Positions 47,713 through 55,171 of a DNA stretch of 64,000 nt are shown piece by piece. Numbering within the stretch: the first letter of the stretch is position 1; each line of letters begins with the position of its first letter. Made by a program: the position numbers and the translations under genes. Source of the DNA: Auritidibacter sp. Marseille-P8566 (GTDB lineage: Bacteria; Actinomycetota; Actinomycetes; Actinomycetales; Microbacteriaceae); contig CAMDEE010000003.1 in NCBI GenBank assembly GCA_945895375.1, positions 1-64,000 of the forward strand, read 5' to 3'. Under the pieces are notes generated by a model. It worked only from the letters and a program-made list of their open reading frames with translations. It was not told where the DNA came from and made no database searches.

Positions 47713-48595
47713 CCTCTGGTGCATAGCCGAGGAGGGATCTTGTTTCGCTAATGTCATAGCTGCGATCGTAAGCCAGTTGTGAAATGGAATACCTTGACCG
47801 TTTTGGCTCTCTGCCGCCTAGCGCAAACAATTCACCAAAAAGTCCCGCAGTCATTGCAATAGGCAGTGGAACTGAAGTTATGTTTACTGAATCTGGAAGA
47901 AGTGAATTTTTGATTGCATGAGCGATAGAAGTTGCCTTGCCGTCAGAGACGTTCAGTGTGATGTTTCCATTCCAACCGGAACGGAATTTACTGATAGATA
48001 AATCGATTGCCTGACTGAAATTCTTCAACGAAGTGAATTCGTGCATTGCTCTTCCGGCATTAGGCAGGCGAAGAGCACCATTTCTGATAGCTCCTTTTAC
48101 TCTAGGCAGAAGGGTCTGATCGTCTGGGCCAATTAGTGCATGTGGTCGCAGGATGATCGCCTCTCGCTGCGTCCTCACATAGATCTGCTCGGACTCAAAC
48201 TTCGATTGCGAGTAACTGTTTAGAAATGGATACATTCCCGTGGCTTGGTCAGTACTCACCTCAACGCTCGGCTTCCTCAAGTCGTACACACTTGAGGAAC
48301 TTACTAGGATTTGCGGCCCAGTTGAAATTGCAAGGCAGTTAGTGGCAATAGCAAGATTTGTGTTCAATATTTCTTGACTAAAGCCATCCCTTGTTACGGC
48401 AGCTGCATTTATAACAATTGACTCTTTCAAGTCATTTAGTTTGATTGACTTAGTCAGATCATGACAAATGAATTCCAACCCAGAGATACCTGGATCAGTT
48501 CTAGAAATTCCAGCAACTTCATGCCCTGACCCAATGAGCTCCTTGGCAATATAAGTTCCAAGGGTTCCACTGACACCGGCGATTACGATTCTCAC
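47696..48595 (-). CDS. NAD(P)-dependent epimerase/reductase, OleD-like
   Basis: 299-residue extended SDR. The cofactor loop is GVSGTLGTYIA (about 7-17), and the active-site Ser and Tyr/Lys are in VSSSSVYD and YSQSKFESE. OleD enzymes reduce the 2-alkyl-3-keto acid made by OleA; the setting with OleA- and OleC-like genes makes this the likely role. A sugar epimerase is the main alternative, because the generic fold is shared and a glycosyltransferase is in the operon. It is the last gene of the five-gene operon, overlapping the AMP-ligase gene by four bases. Confidence 0.82.
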   Translation of the reverse strand: MRIVIAGVSGTLGTYIAKELIGSGHEVAGISRTDPGISGLEFICHDLTKSIKLNDLKESIVINAAAVTRDGFSQEILNTNLAIATNCLAISTGPQILVSSSSVYDLRKPSVEVSTDQATGMYPFLNSYSQSKFESEQIYVRTQREAIILRPHALIGPDDQTLLPRVKGAIRNGALRLPNAGRAMHEFTSLKNFSQAIDLSISKFRSGWNGNITLNVSDGKATSIAHAIKNSLLPDSVNITSVPLPIAMTAGLFGELFALGGREPKRSRYSISQLAYDRSYDISETRSLLGYAPEANPAF

Positions 48596-50100
48596 TGCTT
48601 AGCCTCGGCCAATTCTTTTTTGGCTATCTCGAAAAGTTTTGTCATGTCCCGCTTGTTATCCCTACCGGTGAGCGGCATTGTTTCAAGGAATACCACCTGA
48701 TCAGGCAGAGCCTCCTTGTCCACATGGATTGGTAGCTCAGAGCGTATGAGCTCTCGTAACTGCTTGGAGTCAGGTACCTGCTGGTCTAGCAAGATGAAGA
48801 GAACAATTTGATCATCTTGAAATTCATCTGGGACTCCGACCATGACGGCGTCTTGAACGCCAACAATTGTGGTGATGCCAGGTTCATAAAGGCTTGGATA
48901 AATGTTCATCTCACCACGAATCATCATGTTTTTCTTTCGTGCCAGCATGAGCAGGTTGCCATGATTATCTACCCTCATGAGATCACCTGTTGGGTGCCAT
49001 TGCTCTGGAGCACGACCAAGATAGTTTTTCATCAGACCAGAACCCCGCACTTGAAGTTCACCATCACTTGCCAAACGCACTTCTACGCCTTCAATTGGTT
49101 GTCCAAGAAAGTCTCCCTTTACATTCAAGAACTTCTCACGACCATCACAATAGGCAACTGGCAGAATCTCGGTCATACCGTAAAGGCAAGGGATACGCGT
49201 GTCCTCGCCCACCACGTCAATAACCCGTTGCACCAAACTCGGCGGGATTGGTGCACCACCCATTCCGAAGTACTCAATTTGATTCTTCGGAGCTCCCTGA
49301 ATTTCAAATTCTTTCATGAGATCAAGTGCAGCTGTTGGAACGGCAAAATACTTGTTGCAGGTCAAGTTTGGCTTTCGCTCAGGAATAAACCAGGTGGCAC
49401 CAGAAGACATGGCCACCATCCCCACGGTGATTGGCCCACAGTAAAATCTATCTTTCGGTTTGAAATCAAAGATTCTTGAAGTTTCATCAAAATTAACTGA
49501 AATTGATTCCAGTGAGTGAACAACACCTTTTGGATCAGCCGTGGTTCCACTGGTGAACACGATTATTGAGTCCGAATTCAGAACTCTCCCAATTGACGAA
49601 ACTTGACCTACTGGACTAAAGAAATCTCTGCTAGCACTTCTTGCTCTTTTTGGTAGAAAGGGTAGCCTTCGACCCGTGAAATAGAAATCAGCACCTTGGA
49701 TAGCGCCATAATCGGCGATAGTAATCTTTAGCAGCCTTCGCAGTAACGAAGCCTTGTTCGAACCGATTGTAAAGAGTGTTGATTCTGCAATCACGAACTT
49801 AGGTTCTAATAACCCGATTCGAACGTGAAATGAGTTGAGAGCAGTAAAAGGATCTAGAAAGGAAACTCGAAGACCAGCTCGAACTAGACCTAACACGAGA
49901 CTTATTGAATTAGGTGTCGGCTTACTTGCAAAGATAAAAGTGTCTCCTGGTTGGTATCCCAAACGATAGGCATTTGCCGAGACAAGCTCGATGTTTCTCC
50001 AGAGTTCTCTGAACGTGATGGACTCTGCCGAGAAGACAATTGCTTTATCATCAGGCTGTTTTTGGGCTAGTGTTTCCAAATTGTCTAAGAAGGTCGGCAT
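48592..50100 (-). CDS. AMP-dependent ligase, OleC-like (candidate beta-lactone synthetase)
   Basis: 502-residue ANL-superfamily adenylating enzyme. The P-loop is FTSGTTADPKG (182-192), the second motif CLYGMTEILPVA (306-317), TGDLMR near 375 and the C-terminal subdomain lysine region TGRDNKRDM. The phrase YG-TE-LPV and the absence of a carrier-protein or CoA partner nearby are reminiscent of OleC, which closes 3-hydroxy acids to beta-lactones. An ordinary fatty acyl-AMP/CoA ligase remains possible. It overlaps the P450 gene by 16 bases and the reductase gene by four, so all are translated together. Confidence 0.82.
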   Translation of the reverse strand: MPTFLDNLETLAQKQPDDKAIVFSAESITFRELWRNIELVSANAYRLGYQPGDTFIFASKPTPNSISLVLGLVRAGLRVSFLDPFTALNSFHVRIGLLEPKFVIAESTLFTIGSNKASLLRRLLKITIADYGAIQGADFYFTGRRLPFLPKRARSASRDFFSPVGQVSSIGRVLNSDSIIVFTSGTTADPKGVVHSLESISVNFDETSRIFDFKPKDRFYCGPITVGMVAMSSGATWFIPERKPNLTCNKYFAVPTAALDLMKEFEIQGAPKNQIEYFGMGGAPIPPSLVQRVIDVVGEDTRIPCLYGMTEILPVAYCDGREKFLNVKGDFLGQPIEGVEVRLASDGELQVRGSGLMKNYLGRAPEQWHPTGDLMRVDNHGNLLMLARKKNMMIRGEMNIYPSLYEPGITTIVGVQDAVMVGVPDEFQDDQIVLFILLDQQVPDSKQLRELIRSELPIHVDKEALPDQVVFLETMPLTGRDNKRDMTKLFEIAKKELAEAKQ

Positions 50101-51278
50101 TGAATCACCAGCTTTGAGTAACCTGCAGTTAGAGTGCCCTTGCGTATTTTTGATTCGATGATTGTGAATTTCTTACCGCTGAAGCGATTGATAAGTTCCT
50201 TAGTAACTTCTAGGATTTCCAGCTGTGCTAGCGGCATTCCAATGCACAAATGAACCCCTGCACCGAACCAAAGATTTCTAAGTACCTTGGGCATTGGGCG
50301 CATGGGATCAAAGCCACCTGCTCTTCTGCAAGCTAAAGTAGTTGCCAGCAGGATGCGGTCTCCCGGTTTCACCGAAACCTTTCCTATCGTGGCCGGTGAC
50401 ACAACACCGCGCAGCATCACCGGTGTCGGAACGGTAACACGAAGCCCTTCTTGAACTAGCTCATCGAGATCTAGGTCTTTTGCTTCACCGCTTTCGATTA
50501 CTCTGCCCGTCACCAGTAATTGAATAAATCTTGGCAGGTGAGAGATTACAGTTTCGGTTCCTGCGATGATTAGCGCGGTGATGATTGATGTAACTTCGTC
50601 CTTACTGAATCCATGTTGTTTCAGAAGATAGGGAATGGTTGCTACCTGATTGCGCTCGTACGCCTCACTGATTCTTAGATGGATGCTTTCAAGTTCTGAA
50701 ATAGCTGTTTTGACTTCATGGGGAAGCATTTGCTTTCTAGTTAACTTCACAAAACGTAGCAAGCCCCTTGCCCTGTCCAATTGCAGTAATAACTCTCGCT
50801 CTTCGGTTTCAGCGATGTCGTATCCGCTCAAGGTGCAAACGACTCTAGCCGCCATGAGTTCTATGTGAGAAACAACATCTACTTTTTCACCTGAACTAAG
50901 TTGGTCTGCTAACTGTCTAGCTGACCGACGTATGGTATCGCCAACCATTTCGTCTAATACCTTGCCATTAAACAAAGGAGTTAGTTTTCGTTTCAGTTCA
51001 AGATGATCAACACCTGACATGTTGAGTAAGCCTGGGCCACGCAAGATAGGATCCCATAGGTCACTGGTGCCTCCAGGGGCAGTTTTACTAAAGTTCTGGG
51101 TGTCCATCAAGACGCTTCGGAGTATATTCCCATCTGAAACCAAAATACCTATGAATGGAATTCGGACTACTGGCCCAAAAGTAGACATCCATCGAATGAA
51201 TGACAGTTCCAGCGGCCTCGATAGGAATGAAACCCAACGATCGTTTTTAGTTGCGCGCCTTAGACCCTGATTAGTCAT
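50085..51278 (-). CDS. Cytochrome P450
   Basis: Haem monooxygenase of 397 residues, soluble bacterial type. The oxygen-binding I-helix motif is AGTETV, the ExxR motif EGLR in LVQEGLRV, and the haem Cys C345 in FGAGVHLCIG. The start ATG at 51278 overlaps the glycosyltransferase stop (ATGA); an upstream in-frame start at 51323 would overlap it by 48 bases and is less likely. No dedicated ferredoxin is in the operon. It would probably hydroxylate the acyl product of the neighbouring ketosynthase pathway. Confidence 0.93.
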   Translation of the reverse strand: MTNQGLRRATKNDRWVSFLSRPLELSFIRWMSTFGPVVRIPFIGILVSDGNILRSVLMDTQNFSKTAPGGTSDLWDPILRGPGLLNMSGVDHLELKRKLTPLFNGKVLDEMVGDTIRRSARQLADQLSSGEKVDVVSHIELMAARVVCTLSGYDIAETEERELLLQLDRARGLLRFVKLTRKQMLPHEVKTAISELESIHLRISEAYERNQVATIPYLLKQHGFSKDEVTSIITALIIAGTETVISHLPRFIQLLVTGRVIESGEAKDLDLDELVQEGLRVTVPTPVMLRGVVSPATIGKVSVKPGDRILLATTLACRRAGGFDPMRPMPKVLRNLWFGAGVHLCIGMPLAQLEILEVTKELINRFSGKKFTIIESKIRKGTLTAGYSKLVIQCRPS

Positions 51279-52021
51279 CGAATATCTATCTCGTTGCCTT
51301 GAAATGAATGGCTCGCGTACCATTTTAGGGAGTTGGCCAACCCCCAGGCATTGATTCTTCTGGCAGATACCTGAACTCGCATCGACCTCACTCGATAAAC
51401 TTTTCCCCCCTTGGAACGCAAATCATTCACTAGAGCTCGATCTTCGTGAAGTTCTTCAATTTTGCTTCTTCTAAACCCTCCTGCAGAGAGGTAACTCTGG
51501 CTATCTATAGCCAAATTATTACCATTGGTCATCACATATCTTCCACGTCGGCCTCCTCCGTAGTTTGAAGGTCGTAGCAGACCAAAGGTGGCAGCTAGAA
51601 GAGATGCTGCTCTCAGAACTAAATATCTACCTCGAGTCAATTCATCTGCGATAGGCACTGTAATGCCGGAAGCCATTCCATGTGGATGTTTTCTAAAGTG
51701 CTTTTGAATGCTTTTTGTCCAAAGTCGATCTACTAACGCATCAGCGTCTGTTCTGGCAATCAGATTGAAGCCTTGAGTAATCGCTTTGCGAAAAGCCGTA
51801 TCTGATGCTGACCCTGTCCCCTTTGCGTCTTCATGAACTACCTCTAAATCAAGTTCTAAGGACAGTGCTGTAGCTATCGCAATCGATGCTGTTTGATCAG
51901 TTGAGCCATTGTCACAAAGAAATATCTTGAAGTTGCGATCTTCTTGCAAACTCAGTGATTTCAGAGTTTTTGCTATGTAGTTGGACTCGTTGTAGCAAGG
52001 AATGCAGATTGCAAGCTTCAT
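51275..52021 (-). CDS. Family 2 glycosyltransferase
   Basis: 248-residue GT-A fold enzyme using a nucleotide-sugar donor. It begins with the typical IPCYNESNYIAKTL, has CDNGSTDQT for donor binding, and the metal-binding DxD at residues 92-94 in RTDADAL. The acceptor-side HED motif appears as LHEDRAL. There is a weakly hydrophobic stretch near 135-155 but no firm membrane anchor. It overlaps the ketosynthase stop by four bases and the P450 start by four, so it appears to be an integral step of the pathway rather than a neighbour. Confidence 0.9.
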   Translation of the reverse strand: MKLAICIPCYNESNYIAKTLKSLSLQEDRNFKIFLCDNGSTDQTASIAIATALSLELDLEVVHEDAKGTGSASDTAFRKAITQGFNLIARTDADALVDRLWTKSIQKHFRKHPHGMASGITVPIADELTRGRYLVLRAASLLAATFGLLRPSNYGGGRRGRYVMTNGNNLAIDSQSYLSAGGFRRSKIEELHEDRALVNDLRSKGGKVYRVRSMRVQVSARRINAWGLANSLKWYASHSFQGNEIDIR

Positions 52022-53031
52022 AGCCTGAAAATTCCCAAACCTGTGGAAATACCACCCGCTAGACCGATGTATGCAAACAAATCACCTTTGCGCAGTAATC
52101 CGCTTTCCATTCCAAGTTCAATTTGTAACGCCATCGTGGCAGTTGTCATGTTTCCATAGTCAGCTACCGTCTTTATGACTTTTTCAGTTGGAACGTTAAG
52201 TACCTTACAAATGTCATCTATATAAGGTGCAGCCACTTGATGCATTCCAATCGCCTTGAAATCTGCCCAAGTGTAACCATTGGCTTCTAAAGTCTCATTT
52301 AGAATTCCAGGACCGAGACTCATGAAGGCCTCGGCAAGTTTACGCCCATCCATATCGAAGTAAGTTGTTTCGATGTCCCGTGGGCTTCTAGATCCACCCA
52401 TGCCAAGTGTGCCAACATCCCAACGGTTCGAATCTGATCTGAACTCAATGGCTAAGATTCCTTCATCGTCCTCCTCTGATGCAGCTAACACGGTTGCTGC
52501 TCCGGCGTCACTCATGGTAAAACCAGCGAATGATCTAAGGAACTGATCTTTGTCTGCAGAGGCCCAACGAATAGCCATGCTTGGTGTCTCCCCGCTGACT
52601 ATCAAGACTTTCTTGTATTGCCCTATCTTGATCAGCGCATTGGCTACCTGCATTCCATTTAGAAAGCTGTTGCAGGCATTTTTGACATCCATAACTGGAA
52701 CACCTTCGGCACCTAATAGCGATGCAACAATGTGACTTGTTGCAGGTTCAATCAAATCCTGACTAGCCGAAGCAAAAATCAATAAGTCAATGTCACCTAT
52801 TGTTAGGTCAGCTCTCTGCAAAGCTTTTCGACCAGCCATAGCCGCAAAGTCTGAGGTGTTTTGTCCCTCAATTCTTCGGTAAACAGTTTCAACCCCGGTT
52901 AGCCTAGTTACATATCCGACTGGAAATTTTTTAGGAAGAGACTCTTCCGCCACACGGTCTAGTACCTCAGACATTTTGGTTTTGATTGGCCCTAATTCGC
53001 TGGCCATGGAAATTATCTTTGTTGTTATCAT
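52018..53031 (-). CDS. 3-oxoacyl-ACP synthase III / OleA-like ketosynthase
   Basis: Thiolase-fold condensing enzyme of 337 residues. The catalytic triad is intact: C120 in VKNACNSFLNG, H264 in AIGMHQVAAP and N294 in DYGNMTTA. The block LIEPATSHIVASLLG and NAC-FLNGM resemble OleA, which condenses two acyl-CoAs head to head, as well as FabH. I chose the ATG at 53031 over a TTG at 53043 because GGGGG lies five bases upstream. It is the first gene of the operon, so the pathway starts with chain condensation. Confidence 0.88.
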   Translation of the reverse strand: MITTKIISMASELGPIKTKMSEVLDRVAEESLPKKFPVGYVTRLTGVETVYRRIEGQNTSDFAAMAGRKALQRADLTIGDIDLLIFASASQDLIEPATSHIVASLLGAEGVPVMDVKNACNSFLNGMQVANALIKIGQYKKVLIVSGETPSMAIRWASADKDQFLRSFAGFTMSDAGAATVLAASEEDDEGILAIEFRSDSNRWDVGTLGMGGSRSPRDIETTYFDMDGRKLAEAFMSLGPGILNETLEANGYTWADFKAIGMHQVAAPYIDDICKVLNVPTEKVIKTVADYGNMTTATMALQIELGMESGLLRKGDLFAYIGLAGGISTGLGIFRL

Positions 53032-53138
53032 CGCCGCCCCCAATGCTGTTATTGATTCAAATTAGGCTCTCATACTAGCACTTAGCAAAAGCAACATATC
53101 AAAATCGTGTTGTGTTGATTTCTCGCTTTTTAAATGGT

Positions 53139-53169
53139 GCTAGCTATCTAAAATCTTTAGAAAACTAGC
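53139..53169 (-). terminator. Imperfect hairpin between pstB and the ketosynthase operon
   Basis: GCTAG/CTAGC outer and TCTAAA/TTTAGA inner pairs with a three-base loop. It lies 35 bases after the pstB stop in an AT-rich gap of 173 bases. Its U-tract is weak, so the strength is uncertain. The same gap must carry the promoter of the ketosynthase operon. Confidence 0.4.
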
Positions 53170-53204
53170 CAAAAGAACAAAAGTTATTACGTTTTGAAGC
53201 AGGT

Positions 53205-54089
53205 CTAGCCGAATCGGCCAGTTACGTAGTCCTGAGTTCTAGGGTCATCAGGGTTCTGGAAGATCTTGGTGGTATCACCCTGCTCAACGATTACACCAGG
53301 GGTTCCCGCTTCAGCTAGGAAGAATGCGCACTGGTCTGAAACTCTGGCTGCCTGCTGCATGTTGTGAGTAACGATAACGATGGTAACTTCACTGGCTAGC
53401 TCCAAGATGGTCTCTTCAATACGGAAAGTAGATGTTGGGTCAAGAGCTGAACATGGCTCATCCATTAGAAGCACTCTAGGAGTCACTGACAGTGATCGAG
53501 CAATACATAGTCGCTGCTGCTGACCACCTGACAGACCTCCACCTGGGGCATCTAAACGGTCCTGAACTTCTTTCCAAAGTCCTGCCTTGGTTAGAGACTG
53601 CTCAACGATGTCATCGAACTCACTCTTGCTCTTCTTGATTGAGGTAAGACGAAGCCCAGAGATCACGTTTTCGTAGATGCTCATCGCAGGGAATGGGTTT
53701 GGCTTCTGGAACACCATACCAATTTCACGCCTAGCATCAGTTACGCGCTTGGTTGGGTCGTAGATGTCCACTCCATCAAGCAAAACCTGGCCTGCCATAG
53801 AGGCAGTTGGGACTAGTTCGTGCATTCTGTTTAGAACTCTTAGGAAAGTTGACTTACCGCAACCAGATGGTCCAATCAACGCGGTAACTTTACCTGGCTG
53901 CATGGTTAGGTTGATGCGGTCAAGAACTTTACGCTGACCAAACCAAGCAGAGACATCCTCACCTGTGATGGTTGCCAAGCTAGCTGAACCTGAACTCTTC
54001 TTACCTGCAGAGCGACTCATGGTAATTGGCTTCACTGCAACTCTTGAGTCGCTTGTTGTTGGCGACTTAGGTCCTGATGCTGGGCTCAC
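53205..54089 (-). CDS. pstB: Phosphate ABC transporter ATP-binding protein
   Basis: Cytoplasmic ATPase powering the phosphate importer; 294 residues from the GTG at 54089, chosen because GGAAAGGAA lies upstream and the longer frame would run into the preceding gene. Walker A is GPSGCGKST (73-81), the signature LSGGQQQRL and Walker [14 protein letters not shown] are intact, and the Q-loop is in VFQKPNPFP, the PstB hallmark. A 40-residue low-complexity N-terminal extension precedes the ABC domain, longer than in typical PstB (about 255). It is the last gene of the pst region. No phoU is in the window. Confidence 0.96.
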   Translation of the reverse strand: MSPASGPKSPTTSDSRVAVKPITMSRSAGKKSSGSASLATITGEDVSAWFGQRKVLDRINLTMQPGKVTALIGPSGCGKSTFLRVLNRMHELVPTASMAGQVLLDGVDIYDPTKRVTDARREIGMVFQKPNPFPAMSIYENVISGLRLTSIKKSKSEFDDIVEQSLTKAGLWKEVQDRLDAPGGGLSGGQQQRLCIARSLSVTPRVLLMDEPCSALDPTSTFRIEETILELASEVTIVIVTHNMQQAARVSDQCAFFLAEAGTPGVIVEQGDTTKIFQNPDDPRTQDYVTGRFG

Positions 54090-54114
54090 TTTGAGTTCCT
54101 TTCCTTTGTGATTT

Positions 54115-55089
54115 CTAAAGCAAATTCGGTAGTAGTTGAATGATCTGACTCGCCCAGACGCCTCCAAAGAAAGCAACTGCTGGGGTTCCTGCAATCCAAG
54201 CCTGCACTCTGCCCCACTTCCTAGAAAGCCAGCTAATGGCGAACATAAGCAGTATCAAGAACTGAGTCATAAAAATTAGCGGTGTCACAGCATCCATGTT
54301 TGATGCCAGTGCAGCTTCATTTTCGGCAATTGCTCTGTTTGGAATGACACGGTTTGGAGTTGCCTTAGGTGCACCGTCAAGAGTTGCTTCAACTCGAATA
54401 ACATCTGTTGCAAAATATGGAAGACCGGATGCAGAGACAAGAGTTAGTCTGCCCATAGACGAACCAAGACCGTTCGTGGCTTCGTCCCCAGCTCTTCTTA
54501 TGTTTGAGACTGTGTATGAACTCTCACCCTGACCAGTGATGGCTTCGATCTTATCGCCGACAGTTAGCTCGCTAAGTCTGGAAAACACACCGCTGTAAGA
54601 AGACTGTCTTCCATAGATAACTGATATTCCAGCTTGACCAGGTAGAACTGTGTCTCTGCGGTGACCAGGTCCATCCACAGTTACTGCTGAAGATGTTCCT
54701 TCTAGAACGATTTCGTTCACGTCTATCTTTTTAATTTTTAATACTGCAACCGGGGTGCCCTGCTCGATAAGGTTGCCTTCAGAATCCACCTGCCCGACAG
54801 GAGCAGTACCGTTAGCTAATTCGAACCTAAAAGTTTCGTTAGCTTTGAATTGAGCACTCTCATACTGCACGTGGGAAACAATAAACAATTGGCCCACCAA
54901 AACCAGTGCCGCGGCACCAAGACCTACTAGCGCTCTTCCTGCAAAAAATCTGATGTTTTCAGGTTTCGGTGTAGGCACCATGTTGTCAATGAGGTCAGAG
55001 CTCGGAGCGCTCTGGCCAATAGTTGGTAAAGAAAACTTAGGTATAGCGGATTTAGGAACGAGGCCCTTAGAAAGCTTCACTCGATACAC
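54115..55089 (-). CDS. Sortase-fold membrane protein lacking catalytic residues (pseudosortase)
   Basis: 324 residues: N-terminal cytoplasmic tail, membrane helix (about 50-71), an extracytoplasmic sortase-like domain (about 105-240) and two C-terminal membrane helices. The sortase scaffold is clear: [15 protein letters not shown], then [13 protein letters not shown] and YTVSNI. However, where sortases have GHR it has GRQ (160-162), where they have LTLTTC it has LTLVSA (215-220), and the catalytic Arg position is V230. It therefore cannot transpeptidate in the usual way. Its location inside the pst locus suggests a structural role with the anchored phosphate-binding proteins. Confidence 0.75.
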   Translation of the reverse strand: MYRVKLSKGLVPKSAIPKFSLPTIGQSAPSSDLIDNMVPTPKPENIRFFAGRALVGLGAAALVLVGQLFIVSHVQYESAQFKANETFRFELANGTAPVGQVDSEGNLIEQGTPVAVLKIKKIDVNEIVLEGTSSAVTVDGPGHRRDTVLPGQAGISVIYGRQSSYSGVFSRLSELTVGDKIEAITGQGESSYTVSNIRRAGDEATNGLGSSMGRLTLVSASGLPYFATDVIRVEATLDGAPKATPNRVIPNRAIAENEAALASNMDAVTPLIFMTQFLILLMFAISWLSRKWGRVQAWIAGTPAVAFFGGVWASQIIQLLPNLL

Positions 55090-55118
55090 CGTTCTGTCCG
55101 TTTGCCTAAATAAGCCTA

Positions 55119-55150
55119 TATCGTGGCCCCCTGTTTAGGGGGCCACGATA
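55119..55150 (-). terminator. Very stable hairpin after the PstS-like Ig-repeat gene
   Basis: A perfect 14-bp inverted repeat (55119-55132 with 55137-55150) with a 4-base loop, 21 bases past the stop at 55172. It has no U-tract. It sits directly before a TAGGCT -10-like box of the pseudosortase gene (55117-55112), so it may both end one message and separate the next. Confidence 0.65.
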
Positions 55151-55171
55151 CCTAGACTTTGGTGCTTTTTG

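Noticed and set aside
48808-49479. 223-residue open frame opposite the AMP-ligase gene
   Set aside because: Composition is unnatural (many His, Trp and Thr), no start signal, and it mirrors a gene with clear motifs.
54090-54194. Upstream start for pstB at 54194
   Set aside because: It would overlap the pseudosortase gene by 80 bases with no ribosome binding site; the GTG at 54089 has one.
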